NCBI GenBank assembly: GCA_016785955.1
Contig: JAEUWH010000087.1
Span: 1-64,000 of the forward strand
DNA: 64,000 nt
Source of the DNA: Pseudobdellovibrionaceae bacterium
Lineage (GTDB): Bacteria > Bdellovibrionota > Bdellovibrionia > Bdellovibrionales > Bdellovibrionaceae
Reading direction: 5' to 3'
Under the pieces are notes generated by a model. The model saw only the letters and a list, made by a program, of their open reading frames with translations. It was not told where the DNA came from and searched no databases. Positions 32,804 through 42,726 of this stretch are shown here, in pieces. The stretch's first letter is position 1. Every line of letters begins with the position of its first letter. A program made the position numbers and the translations under genes.

Positions 32804-34492
32804 ATGAAATCGTCTTTTATAATCGCCACATTTTTCGCTACCATATTCGGCCTCAGTCAATGGTGTTTCGGTGCAGAGGGCGATGCATCTACAAAAGAAA
32901 CACAATGGGAAAAGGATTATGGCGCCATTTTCGCAAGTTATGAAACGTGTCTTGACGGCATAAAGGACACTACTGCTGCTGCAACAACAGTAGGAACTGC
33001 CATCGTCAGCAACAGTCGATTAGAGAGTCGTTCAAAGAGTTGTGCGTTAAAAGAAAAGGTCAATATGGAGATAAAAAGAAAGAACTGTGCAAAAATTACG
33101 GAGTGCAAAGACTATTGGGACGATCAGATTGCGCAGTTTAGTGCTGTTAGCAACATCGTAGATCGGAAAGAAGAGAGGCGCCAAACGCGATGTGAAAATA
33201 GGTATAACGATGACCAGGAGATCTATACCGATTGTAAGGGTGGTGCGGCGGCGAGAGCGAAAAGTTGTACTAAATTTAATAAAAATGAGGATACGGGATT
33301 TTTGGATAGTGATAATATGAAAAGTATGGCTCCTATGTTAGGGATGGTGAATGGGGCCAATGTGTTGCTGGATATGTATAGCACGATGAACAGTAATCCC
33401 AGTTGTTCGATGAGCAAAGAAGATTTTTTAAATCAAAAAGACAAATTAGAAACAAAAGCCAGTGAAATAGAAGACAAAATTCGTGATTTGCGACAGCAAT
33501 CGGAAGAAGCACAGGCGGACTACACAAAGCAGCTTGAAGAGTGGGCGGATCGTGAACGCGAGATTGCGGATCGTTTGACCGAACTTCCCCAGGAGCTGAG
33601 TGAAAAAGAGCGAGAATTGATTAAAGAGCGAACGAAAGTTAAAATGGAGGCCGATCAAAAATACCAGGAGGTCTCAGCCAGGATTGCGGAAACAAGCCGA
33701 AAAATAAATGAGGTTATTGATGCGCGAAAGGTCGCCGTTGCCGGTAAATCCATGTTTTCCATCCATGATTTATGCGCCGAAAAAGCCGTTGGTGGCGATC
33801 CTGAAAAAAATAAAAGTCGACCGCAAGCCTCGACGGCGGTGCAATCTAGTTTTGCTAATGCGTATGCTCAAGGTAAAGCACTGAAAGAGAATATTCAGTC
33901 GCGTTACAATAACTGTGTAAAGTCAGAAAATGCGGTCCTATCGCAGACCACGAATGCCTATGAGCGCGCCTTGTCTACGTTGAAAGACGACGTCTTAAAA
34001 TTACAAAGTAGTTATGGAGACATTGCGAAAAGAAAAGAGATGGCGGATAAAGATCTCGAGGATGCCATCCGCAGCCTTAAGCTTAAGGGTGAAACGGAAG
34101 CTGCCAAATTGCGTAACGAATATCTGGTGATTCAACAAAAGAAACAGGCGGCCCAAGCAAATTTAAAAACCAAGTTAGAGCGTTTGAGTTCAGACTCGCA
34201 AAAACAGACTCAAAAATTAGCCGTGTTAGAAATGCAGATTAGACAGTATCAAGGAAAACCACCAGCCGCCAATTCGAAGGGTCTTTCGATGGGCGATCTA
34301 GCGGCGCAATGTGGTGAGTCCTATCAGAGCCTGCTTACTGATTTCAAAAAAACGTGTTGTGATGTTGAAGGATTTGAATTTACCGGAACGGGGAATTCAG
34401 TCTGTCGTATCAAAACCGAAGCCGAGAACAAAGCCGCTGCTGATGCCGCAGCCGAAGCTAAAAAGAAAAAGAAATCTAGTACGACCAAATAG
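32804..34492 (+). CDS. Large secreted coiled-coil protein, 562 aa
   Basis: Signal peptide (about 1-23) is followed by a cysteine-rich region (about 50-200, e.g. YETCLDGIKD, RSKSCALKEK, KNCAKITECKD), then a long heptad-rich coiled coil (about 210-305, KLETKASEIEDKIRDLRQQ to QKYQEVSARIAETSRKINE) and a second one (about 370-470). It ends with a cysteine-containing motif (KKTCCDVEGFEF) and a lysine-rich tail. Probably periplasmic or exported. Preceded by a long upstream region without other genes. No family recognised. Confidence 0.65.
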   Translation: MKSSFIIATFFATIFGLSQWCFGAEGDASTKETQWEKDYGAIFASYETCLDGIKDTTAAATTVGTAIVSNSRLESRSKSCALKEKVNMEIKRKNCAKITECKDYWDDQIAQFSAVSNIVDRKEERRQTRCENRYNDDQEIYTDCKGGAAARAKSCTKFNKNEDTGFLDSDNMKSMAPMLGMVNGANVLLDMYSTMNSNPSCSMSKEDFLNQKDKLETKASEIEDKIRDLRQQSEEAQADYTKQLEEWADREREIADRLTELPQELSEKERELIKERTKVKMEADQKYQEVSARIAETSRKINEVIDARKVAVAGKSMFSIHDLCAEKAVGGDPEKNKSRPQASTAVQSSFANAYAQGKALKENIQSRYNNCVKSENAVLSQTTNAYERALSTLKDDVLKLQSSYGDIAKRKEMADKDLEDAIRSLKLKGETEAAKLRNEYLVIQQKKQAAQANLKTKLERLSSDSQKQTQKLAVLEMQIRQYQGKPPAANSKGLSMGDLAAQCGESYQSLLTDFKKTCCDVEGFEFTGTGNSVCRIKTEAENKAAADAAAEAKKKKKSSTTK

Positions 34493-34578
34493 CGGAGGCC
34501 TGCTAAAAAAACCGGCCCTACTTTGGTCCTTATATGAGTCTTCTAATCCTACTCGGATCTTGGATTCTTTGTCATAAT

Positions 34579-34610
34579 GGTAGTGTCCGACAACTTTTGG
34601 AGACACTACC
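34579..34610 (+). promoter_or_regulatory. Hairpin enclosing the PBP ribosome binding site
   Basis: GGTAGTGTC (34579-34587) and its exact complement GACACTACC (34602-34610) flank a 14-nt loop. The right arm ends directly at the GTG start codon of the penicillin-binding protein. The Shine-Dalgarno TGGAG lies in the loop and stem edge. A -10-like CATAAT is immediately upstream, so the hairpin could be an operator or an mRNA structure controlling initiation. Confidence 0.45.
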
Positions 34611-37343
34611 GTGCGCAAGCGTATTATCATTATCGTGGCGGCTTTTTTCACCCTCATTATTTTGGCTGCCGTTACTTGGATCATTTCGATTAAATCCTCA
34701 CTGCCGCAAATTTTGCAAATCAAAGATTACAAACCGTTGCTGGTCAGCCCGGTGTACGATCGCAAAAATAAAAAAATTGGTGAGTTTTTTCGTGAGCGTC
34801 GAACATTGGTGTCCTACGAGCGCATTCCCGAAAAGGTGATTCAAGCATTTCTGGCTTCCGAAGATGATCAATTTTTTTCGCACTCGGGGATTAACTATTT
34901 TGCGATCATGCGCGCGATGTTGGCGAATATGCGCGCGGGCCGCAATGTTCAGGGCGGATCGACGATCACGCAGCAGGTGGCGAAAACATTTTTCTTGTCC
35001 CGAGAGAAAACGTTTGATCGCAAAATTCGTGAAGCCATGTTGGCCTACCAATTAGAAGACAATCTGAAAAAAGAAGAAATTCTGTATTTGTATTTGAATC
35101 AAATTAATTTCGGTCATGGTTGCTATGGAATTGAAAATGCCTCGCAAACCTATTTTAAGAAATCCGTCAGCGATATCACTGTCGCCGAAGCCGCTATCTT
35201 GGCCGGCTTACCCCAAGCCCCCAGTCGCTATTCGCCGGTGTTAAATCCGCAAAAAGCGAAAGACCGGCAAAAGTACGTTCTGCATCGTATGGCGACCGTG
35301 GGTTTTATCACTCACGAGGAAGCGGAAAAATGGATCAAGACGCCGGTGAAAGTATACGTGCGTGATGATTTCGAAGAATTAGCGCCTTACTATCAAGAAA
35401 CGATTCGGCAAATTCTGGTGCAGCAATTAGGCGAAGATATGGTTTTAGATAAAGGGATTCGAATTAATACCTCACTGGATTTGGAAAAACAGTTAGCCGC
35501 TCAGGCCTCTGTGCGTGAGGGTTTGAAATCCTTGGACAAGCGTCAGGGTTTTCGTGGACCCTTGCAAAATATCGTGGATGCAAAAGAAATTGAAATATTT
35601 TTGGAAAAACAAAAGAAAGAGTTGATCCTGGAAACAACACCCGAGCGAACCATCAACGTCGAAGGAAATTTCGACGAGATTCAGGCTAAAAAACAAGCCA
35701 AGAATCAGGGTTCTCAGCCAGGCCAGAATCAAGCTAAAAATCTGGATAAGAATCAAAGCAAAGACGCCAAAATTCCTTCGTATTTGGAATTAACAAAAAC
35801 ATACCGTGCGGTGGTAAGTGAAGTGAACGATGCGGACGGATTGACCTATGTCGACTTGCCCGAAGTAAAAGGTGTCATTGATATGGATTCGATGAAGTGG
35901 GCGCGGCAACCCGATAGCAGTAAGAAACACGAACAGGCGCAAATCAGTAAGCCTTCCGATGCTTTGAAAAAGGGCGATGTTATATTGGTCAAACTTGTAA
36001 ATGAAAATGTTTTGATTTCTCGTTTGAAAAAACCAATGGATTTTAGCCACTATATCGCCGTGGAATTAGATCAAGAACCCGAGGTCGAAGGCGCCCTGAT
36101 TTCGTTTGATCAAGACACTCAAGAAATTTTGGCGATGGTGGGTGGGTATCAATTTATTCGTAACAAAAATGAATTTAATCGCACCGTTCAAGCCGTCCGG
36201 CAAACAGGATCGGCTTTTAAGGCGATCGTTTTCGCATCGGCCTTAGATAAAAACTATGATCCTTCCTCGGAACTGATGGATGCGCCGTTGGTTTACGAAG
36301 AAGCCATCAAGGACCAAGAAGGTCAGCAGGACACGAAAATTTGGAAGCCAACCAATCATGGAAAATCGTTCGGGGGACAGCTGACGTTCCGAAACGCTTT
36401 AGTGCAGTCATTGAATATTCCGGCCGTGCGCCTGATCGAAGACGTCGGCGTTCCCTGGGCCATGGATTATTCCAAACGCTTGGGAATTTTCAGTCCGCTG
36501 AACAATGATTTTACCTTGGCGCTGGGTTCCTCGTCGTTGACGTTGTACGAAATGACAAAAGTATTTGCTCAATTTGGTCGTTTGGGTAAACGCATCCGCC
36601 CCTTGATCATCAAGTCAGTGATTGGGCAAAATGGCGAAAAACTTTTGGAAAATGTCTCTTTAGACATCCGCTTTAAAAATGAAATCGAAAATCTAGACAA
36701 GGATTTTGATGAACGCCGAAAAAACTATGTCGCCAAGAAATCAGCAGAAACCAATGTTGATCCAAACCATCCCCAAGCAATGGCAACGGAATCGGAAACC
36801 CCCGATACAAAAAATACAAAAACAAAACGACCTGACGAGTTTTTCTTTTTTGATGACGAAGAACAATTGATTCGTCCCCAAACAGCCTACGTGATGACCA
36901 GTTTGCTGAAGGGCGTGGTCGAGGATGAAAACGGCACGGCCGCCCGTGCGCGATCCTTGGGGCGAGAAGTTGCCGGTAAAACGGGAACAACAAACGGATA
37001 CGTTGATGCCTGGTTTGTGGGGTACACGCCGCAAATCGCGACCGGCGTTTGGGTGGGGTACGACAAAGAAAAAACAATTGGTAAAGGCGAGGTCGGTGGG
37101 CGCGCTGCTTTGCCTTTGTGGCTCGAATACATGAAGTCGGCACATAATACCATGCCACAGGCTTCGTTCACCGTGCCTTCGGGAATTGTGTTTGCGAACG
37201 TCGATGCCGAGACGGGAAAGCTGGCGACGGCGGCCTCGAAAAATGTGATAAAGCAAGCATATATTGAGGGGACTGAGCCCACGCTGTCTACCAACAAAGG
37301 CGATGAAGCCATCGATTTCTTAAAGCAAGAAGTCAACGAATAA
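34611..37343 (+). CDS. Class A penicillin-binding protein (PBP1A type)
   Basis: A 910-residue bifunctional peptidoglycan synthase. One N-terminal membrane helix; GT51 glycosyltransferase with SEDDQFFSHSGINYF and GGSTITQQVAKTFFLS; then an OB/linker region containing a low-complexity K/N/Q insert (about 360-390). The transpeptidase domain has SAFK (nucleophile serine), SLN (VQSLNIPAV) and KTGTT (GKTGTTNGYVD). A second low-complexity charged stretch lies near residue 720-750. It polymerises glycan strands and cross-links stems. The GTG start follows the hairpin described above. Confidence 0.92.
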   Translation: MRKRIIIIVAAFFTLIILAAVTWIISIKSSLPQILQIKDYKPLLVSPVYDRKNKKIGEFFRERRTLVSYERIPEKVIQAFLASEDDQFFSHSGINYFAIMRAMLANMRAGRNVQGGSTITQQVAKTFFLSREKTFDRKIREAMLAYQLEDNLKKEEILYLYLNQINFGHGCYGIENASQTYFKKSVSDITVAEAAILAGLPQAPSRYSPVLNPQKAKDRQKYVLHRMATVGFITHEEAEKWIKTPVKVYVRDDFEELAPYYQETIRQILVQQLGEDMVLDKGIRINTSLDLEKQLAAQASVREGLKSLDKRQGFRGPLQNIVDAKEIEIFLEKQKKELILETTPERTINVEGNFDEIQAKKQAKNQGSQPGQNQAKNLDKNQSKDAKIPSYLELTKTYRAVVSEVNDADGLTYVDLPEVKGVIDMDSMKWARQPDSSKKHEQAQISKPSDALKKGDVILVKLVNENVLISRLKKPMDFSHYIAVELDQEPEVEGALISFDQDTQEILAMVGGYQFIRNKNEFNRTVQAVRQTGSAFKAIVFASALDKNYDPSSELMDAPLVYEEAIKDQEGQQDTKIWKPTNHGKSFGGQLTFRNALVQSLNIPAVRLIEDVGVPWAMDYSKRLGIFSPLNNDFTLALGSSSLTLYEMTKVFAQFGRLGKRIRPLIIKSVIGQNGEKLLENVSLDIRFKNEIENLDKDFDERRKNYVAKKSAETNVDPNHPQAMATESETPDTKNTKTKRPDEFFFFDDEEQLIRPQTAYVMTSLLKGVVEDENGTAARARSLGREVAGKTGTTNGYVDAWFVGYTPQIATGVWVGYDKEKTIGKGEVGGRAALPLWLEYMKSAHNTMPQASFTVPSGIVFANVDAETGKLATAASKNVIKQAYIEGTEPTLSTNKGDEAIDFLKQEVNE

Positions 37344-37382
37344 GACTAGACGAGGATTCGCAAATATTTTAAAACCTAGGTG

Positions 37383-40187
37383 ATGAAAGAGATTCACATT
37401 TGGGGTATCAAACAAAACAATCTTAAAAATATTGACGTCAAGATACCCCTAGGTCAAATGACCGTGATTTGCGGACCTTCGGGTTCAGGTAAAAGTTCAT
37501 TGGCTTTTGAAACGTTGTTTGCGGAAGGGCAGCGGCGTTTTATCGAAAGCATGTCCAACTACACCAAGCAATTTTTAAATAAGGCTCCTAAGCCAGACAT
37601 CGAAGGTGTCAGCAATATTCCTCCGGCCGTCTGTTTGGAACAGAAAAATTCGGTTAAATCCAGTCGGTCAAATGTGGGGACAACAACCGAGCTGGTGGAT
37701 TATCTTCGCTTGCTGTATGAAAAACTGGGCGTGCCATATTGTCCGGTTCATCATGTTCCTGCCGAAAAACATTCCGTCACGGAAGCGACTAAAAAAGCGT
37801 TGAAAGTTTTAAACGGTAAGCGGGGTTATATCCTGACCGAAATCTCGCAAAAAAATCGGGTGTTTGAAAACAAAGCGTTACTTGGCGAAATTTTGAAAGA
37901 TGGCTATCAACGTATTTTTATTCCTGGCAAAAATGAAATCATCGAAATTTCGGACCCCAAGCTGACCAAAAAAGGGGCGCCGAAACAGGCATTTTACATA
38001 GTCATTGATCGGCTGGCTTTTAATGAAAGTGATGAAGGTCGTTTGGCTGATTCCATTAACCAGGCCTATGAAGCTCATATTCGTTACAACACAAATGTGA
38101 GCGCGCGCGCGTGTGTGATTCGGACCACTGATGATGTGGTATTGCGATTTTCTGAAGAGCTTCGTTGCCCGGAATGCGATTACCAACCGCCGCCATTGAA
38201 TTCTCGGTTATTTAGTTTCAATAGTCCTTTGGGGGCGTGCCCCACATGTAAAGGCTTTGGCAATATATTGGGTTTGGATCGCGCCAAGGTGATACCAAAT
38301 CCCAAACTGAGTCTTGGCGGAAACGCCTTGCATCCGTTCAGCATGCCCAGCGCGGCGGAAGATAAAAAGGATCTGCTTGCCTACTGCAAAAAAGCAAAGA
38401 TTCCCACGGATATTCCTTGGGAAGATCTGTCGAAAGAGCAACAGAATATGCTATGGGAAGGAAGCGCCCAGTTTATGGGTGTAAAGGGATTGTTTGATTA
38501 CCTTGAAACGAAAAAGTATAAAATGCATGTACGTGTTTTTATTTCTCGGTACCGCAGCCCTTCGATTTGTCCTGATTGTGCGGGCTCGCGCTTAAGAAAA
38601 GACGTGAATACCATTTTATTTCGAAAAAAAAATATCAATGATTTGGCTCAGCAGACGATCGAAGATCTAAAAAAATTTTTTGATGCCATCGAGGTGACCT
38701 CACACGAGAAAAACATTGCCGGGGAAGTTTTTTCACAAATTCGCTCGCGATTGGATTTTTTGATGCGTGTGGGAGTCGGCTATTTAACATTAAGTCGCGA
38801 GACTCGTACATTATCGGGAGGCGAGTATCAACGCTTGAACTTGGCGAATCAGTTGGGCATGGGATTGACTCAGACCTTGTATGTATTGGACGAACCGACC
38901 GTGGGGTTGCATCCACGGGACAACGATCGATTGATCTCGATCTTAAAAGACCTGCGTGATTTGGGAAATACGGTTGTTTTAGTTGAGCATGATTATGATG
39001 TTATTCGTAATGCCGAGAACGTGATCGAGATGGGGCCGGGATCAGGCTATCGCGGGGGCGAAGTTATTTTTTCGGGTGGACAGCAAGAGTTTCTTGCCAG
39101 CACGAAATCGGTGACGGCACCGTTTGTTAATCCCAATGTGCGTAAGGCGATGCCAAAGACGCGTCCGGTAGAGCGAGAGATTTACAAATATAAATTGAAA
39201 ATAGACGGGGCGACCGGGCACAATTTGAAAAATTTGAGTGTCGAAATTCCTTTGCATCGAATGGTGGTCGTGACCGGTGTCAGCGGTTCGGGTAAATCGA
39301 CGTTGATTGCTAAGACATTGTACCCGATGTTGGCGCGTGATTTAGATGTCGAGTTTTTAAAATCTGAACCCTGCAAACAGCTGAAAGGTTCAGAGTTTGT
39401 TAAAAACGTCTTATTGGTGGATCAATCTCCGATTGGTAAGTCGGCGCGTAGTTCGCCGATTACTTATATCAAAGCCTATGATATAATTCGAAGTTTGATG
39501 GCGCAATTGCCAGAAGCCAAAGCGCGTGGATACACGCCCGGGACATTCAGCTTGAACGTGGATGGTGGTCGTTGTCCTGCCTGCAAAGGAACGGGCGTTG
39601 AAGAGATTGATATGCAGTTCATGGATAACGTGATTATTCCATGTGATGTTTGTGACGGAAAAAAATTTCGTAATGAAATTTTGGAAATTGTCTACAAAGG
39701 TAAGAATATTCATCAGATTTTATTGATGACCGTAGCTGAAGCCATGGATTTTTTTGTGGCTCATCCCCCTATTCGCAAGGCATTGTCCGTTTTAAAAGAA
39801 GTTGGTTTGGATTATCTGCAAATTGGGCAACCATCCAGCACCTTAAGTGGTGGAGAGTCACAGCGTTTGAAGCTGGCAAAGGAATTAATCGAAGTCAGTC
39901 ACAAATCGACATTGTACATTTTAGATGAGCCCACGACAGGATTGCATTTTCGAGAGATCGAGCTTTTAATTAAAGTCTTGAATCAGCTTATCGATGCTGG
40001 CGGCAGTGTCATCATTGTTGAGCACAACCTGGAAGTCATCAGTGCCGCTGATTACGTGATCGATTTAGGTCCCGAAGCGGGCGTTCGCGGGGGCGATATT
40101 GTCGCCAAGGGTACTCCTCAGGACATTATGGCAGAGCCACGGAGCCTGACCGGACAATATTTGAAAAAATATTATGGGCTTGAATAG
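37383..40187 (+). CDS. uvrA: Excinuclease ABC subunit A
   Basis: A full-length UvrA (934 residues) with two ABC ATPase modules. Features: Walker A GPSGSGKSSLAFET, zinc motifs CPECDYQPPP...CPTCKG and CPACKGTGVEE...CDVCDGKKF, signature LSGGEYQRLNLAN, second Walker A GVSGSGKSTLIAK and second signature LSGGESQRLKLAKEL. UvrA finds damaged DNA in nucleotide excision repair and loads UvrB. Start at the ATG two bases after AGGTG. Adjacent to an ABC exporter gene. Confidence 0.94.
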   Translation: MKEIHIWGIKQNNLKNIDVKIPLGQMTVICGPSGSGKSSLAFETLFAEGQRRFIESMSNYTKQFLNKAPKPDIEGVSNIPPAVCLEQKNSVKSSRSNVGTTTELVDYLRLLYEKLGVPYCPVHHVPAEKHSVTEATKKALKVLNGKRGYILTEISQKNRVFENKALLGEILKDGYQRIFIPGKNEIIEISDPKLTKKGAPKQAFYIVIDRLAFNESDEGRLADSINQAYEAHIRYNTNVSARACVIRTTDDVVLRFSEELRCPECDYQPPPLNSRLFSFNSPLGACPTCKGFGNILGLDRAKVIPNPKLSLGGNALHPFSMPSAAEDKKDLLAYCKKAKIPTDIPWEDLSKEQQNMLWEGSAQFMGVKGLFDYLETKKYKMHVRVFISRYRSPSICPDCAGSRLRKDVNTILFRKKNINDLAQQTIEDLKKFFDAIEVTSHEKNIAGEVFSQIRSRLDFLMRVGVGYLTLSRETRTLSGGEYQRLNLANQLGMGLTQTLYVLDEPTVGLHPRDNDRLISILKDLRDLGNTVVLVEHDYDVIRNAENVIEMGPGSGYRGGEVIFSGGQQEFLASTKSVTAPFVNPNVRKAMPKTRPVEREIYKYKLKIDGATGHNLKNLSVEIPLHRMVVVTGVSGSGKSTLIAKTLYPMLARDLDVEFLKSEPCKQLKGSEFVKNVLLVDQSPIGKSARSSPITYIKAYDIIRSLMAQLPEAKARGYTPGTFSLNVDGGRCPACKGTGVEEIDMQFMDNVIIPCDVCDGKKFRNEILEIVYKGKNIHQILLMTVAEAMDFFVAHPPIRKALSVLKEVGLDYLQIGQPSSTLSGGESQRLKLAKELIEVSHKSTLYILDEPTTGLHFREIELLIKVLNQLIDAGGSVIIVEHNLEVISAADYVIDLGPEAGVRGGDIVAKGTPQDIMAEPRSLTGQYLKKYYGLE

Positions 40188-40226
40188 CCGGTAGACTTTG
40201 TTGAGTAAAATCATTAGATTGGACCT

Positions 40227-41954
40227 GTGAATAAAATCCTTATACGTATTTTGGGCGAAGTGAAGCGATACAAATCGCAATTGGTGATTATTGCGGCATC
40301 CGGTATTTTATACTCGGCCGTATACGCGCGGTTGGCGCTTATTTTAAAAGACATCAACGACAGTTTTCAATCAGGTGATCAAAACAAAGTTGCCCAGGTT
40401 GGAATGATTGCCTTGTTGATGGCCGTGGTTGTGGCGTTTTGTCGGTATTTGCATATCTATACCATGAACGTGGTTGCGGAAATGATCACGAATAACTATC
40501 GCCTGCAATTGCAAAAAAAGTTCATGGATTTGAATTTGAAATTTCATGGGCAATATGTTTCCGGTTCGGGTGGGCTGCTGAGCCGTATTATCAACGACAT
40601 TAAAGTCATTCAAGATGGCTTGCGCATGATTGCTGATTTGTTTCGGGAGCCCTTGCTGGCAATGTTGTTATTAGGAAATTTGTTTTATTTAAATTGGCGT
40701 CTGACTTCGGTAATATTGGTTTTATTGCCGATTATTTTAGTGTTTTTGAAACAGATTTCCAGAAGCTTGCGTAAGTACGTTCTTTTCGGACAAGAAAATC
40801 TGGAGCGCATTACCTCGGTGATCAAAGAGTCCATTGATGGAGTTCGCATCATCCAAAGTTTCAATCTTGAAAAACTGATGCAACAAAAGCTCAGACAGCA
40901 AACCGATGATTACTTGGAAATTCGCAAAAAAGTCCACTCGCGCATTGAAATCATGGGTCCGGTCACAGAGTTGGTGGCTACGGCGGTCATTCTAGCGATA
41001 TTCTTTTATTTTAGTGTGGAAGTGGCCAAAGGTCATACCACGACGGGTGCGGTTTTGGCATACATCACCTCGATGCTGATGATTAATCAGCCGATTAAAA
41101 AACTGCAAGAAAGTTACGTGCGTATTCAAGAAACCATCGTGGCGGCCGAGCGCGTGTACCAGATCTTGGATAACAACGAAGTGGTCCGGGAACCTGAGAA
41201 TCCCAAATCGTTTCCGATAAACTGGAAAAATATTCATTTCAAAAATGTAAGTTTCAGTTATGGACAAGAGAAAATCCTGGACAACATCAATTTTTCCATT
41301 CAGCGAGGTCAATCGATCGCGTTGGTTGGCGAAAGTGGCAGTGGCAAATCGACGATCGTTAATTTACTTCAGCGTTTTTACGAGCCTAATACGGGCGAAG
41401 TTTTATTCGACCACACAAATATCTTGGATTGTTCATTGAAAGAATTGCGATCGCAAGTGGCGCTGGTGTCTCAAGATGTGTTTCTATTCAGTGATTCAGT
41501 AAAAAATAACATCAAAGCCGGCAACCCCGACGTGCAGGATGATATTGTTTTTGAAAAGTCCAAGCGCGCCAATGCTCATGATTTTATTGGACGACTTTCC
41601 CGTGGGTATGACAGCCAGGTGGGTGATCGCGGATCGTTGCTTTCGGGCGGCGAGAAACAACGAATCAGTTTGGCCCGGGCCTTTGTAAAAGACGCTCCGT
41701 TGCTGATACTGGATGAGGCCACCAGCGCGTTGGATTCGTCCAGCGAGCGCGAGGTGCAGGCGGGAATCGAAGCCTTGATGCAAAATCGTACCAGTTTGAT
41801 TATCGCCCATCGTCTTTCCACAATTCAAAATTGTGATTGCATCTATGTACTTAAAAAAGGCAAAATATCAGAGTTTGGCACTCATCAAGAATTATTGTCC
41901 AAGCGGGGCGACTATTTTCGATTTTACCAAATTCAAAGTCAGGGCGATCTGTAA
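40227..41954 (+). CDS. ABC transporter, permease-ATPase fusion (MsbA-like)
   Basis: A 575-residue half-transporter: six membrane helices (about 20-305) followed by a nucleotide-binding domain with Walker A GESGSGKST, signature LLSGGEKQRISLARA and Walker B LLILDEATSALD. This is the MsbA/lipid A exporter arrangement, which flips lipids or drugs across the inner membrane as a homodimer. The start is GTG. It lies 40 bp after uvrA. Lipid export, such as of lipid A precursors, is the best guess. Confidence 0.88.
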   Translation: MNKILIRILGEVKRYKSQLVIIAASGILYSAVYARLALILKDINDSFQSGDQNKVAQVGMIALLMAVVVAFCRYLHIYTMNVVAEMITNNYRLQLQKKFMDLNLKFHGQYVSGSGGLLSRIINDIKVIQDGLRMIADLFREPLLAMLLLGNLFYLNWRLTSVILVLLPIILVFLKQISRSLRKYVLFGQENLERITSVIKESIDGVRIIQSFNLEKLMQQKLRQQTDDYLEIRKKVHSRIEIMGPVTELVATAVILAIFFYFSVEVAKGHTTTGAVLAYITSMLMINQPIKKLQESYVRIQETIVAAERVYQILDNNEVVREPENPKSFPINWKNIHFKNVSFSYGQEKILDNINFSIQRGQSIALVGESGSGKSTIVNLLQRFYEPNTGEVLFDHTNILDCSLKELRSQVALVSQDVFLFSDSVKNNIKAGNPDVQDDIVFEKSKRANAHDFIGRLSRGYDSQVGDRGSLLSGGEKQRISLARAFVKDAPLLILDEATSALDSSSEREVQAGIEALMQNRTSLIIAHRLSTIQNCDCIYVLKKGKISEFGTHQELLSKRGDYFRFYQIQSQGDL

Positions 41955-42018
41955 AGATCCCAATTTGAGACACTTTATATATCGTTAAGCTTGTCTGATT
42001 TTTGCCGAAAAAATAGAT

Positions 42019-42726
42019 ATGAAAGATAATCAACTTTTATTGCTTGGTTTATTGGAAGTCATGGAGTCGTCTGTTTTGGAAAATAACCGAGAGGTTTTTT
42101 TCAATAAGTTTTATCAAGTCAGAAATATTAAACCCGATTCGGTTTCAGAAAAATTGGTGGCTGTATACAAGAGCCTTTTGCAGACATCGATAAATGAATT
42201 TAAAAAAAATAATGGGGCGAATACATTGGTTTCGTCGGTTATTTCTTTGAGCTACAGTTTGATTCCTTCGGACAAGTTGGACAACGAGTTGCTTAATATA
42301 TTAATTGATTGCATTGATCTGCAAGACACGCGCATCAAAGCCAATGCGCTGACCGCAATTGGCGAGTTTGATCCTTATTCCGAGTTATTTAAAGAGCATA
42401 TTGATTCAAAATTCAATCGAATCGCCGCCGAGGCGTTGATAGCCGAAGGTAAAAAGGGATTAAATTCAAAAATATTTGAAAAACTAAGGGCTTTTTTCAC
42501 GTCATCCAATCCTTTCTTTGTGGCCTCTGGTATATATGCCGTGGGACAGTTGATGGGATACTATTATGAATCCTTCAAGCGCTCTGAGAACCTGTTTCAA
42601 TCTGATTTTGATTTTTTCCTGAAAAAGATCAACGTATTTTCGAATCATCCCCATGAAATGGTCAGAAAACGCGCTTTGCAAACAAAGGTGTTAATCGAAG
42701 AAACTCATCGTCGGCATTCGGCTTAG
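42019..42726 (+). CDS. Helical-repeat protein, 235 aa
   Basis: Composed of repeated helix pairs of HEAT/ARM-like length (for example LDNELLNILIDCIDLQDTR, IKANALTAIGEFDPYSELF, FNRIAAEALIAEGKKGLN, FFVASGIYAVGQLMG). No signal peptide, so cytosolic. Its stop overlaps motB's stop by 4 bases in convergent orientation. Probably an interaction scaffold; partner unknown. Confidence 0.65.
   Translation: MKDNQLLLLGLLEVMESSVLENNREVFFNKFYQVRNIKPDSVSEKLVAVYKSLLQTSINEFKKNNGANTLVSSVISLSYSLIPSDKLDNELLNILIDCIDLQDTRIKANALTAIGEFDPYSELFKEHIDSKFNRIAAEALIAEGKKGLNSKIFEKLRAFFTSSNPFFVASGIYAVGQLMGYYYESFKRSENLFQSDFDFFLKKINVFSNHPHEMVRKRALQTKVLIEETHRRHSA

Noticed and set aside
36673-37336. Minus-strand ORFs inside the PBP gene
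   Set aside because: They are shadow frames of a clear enzyme-coding gene without start signals.
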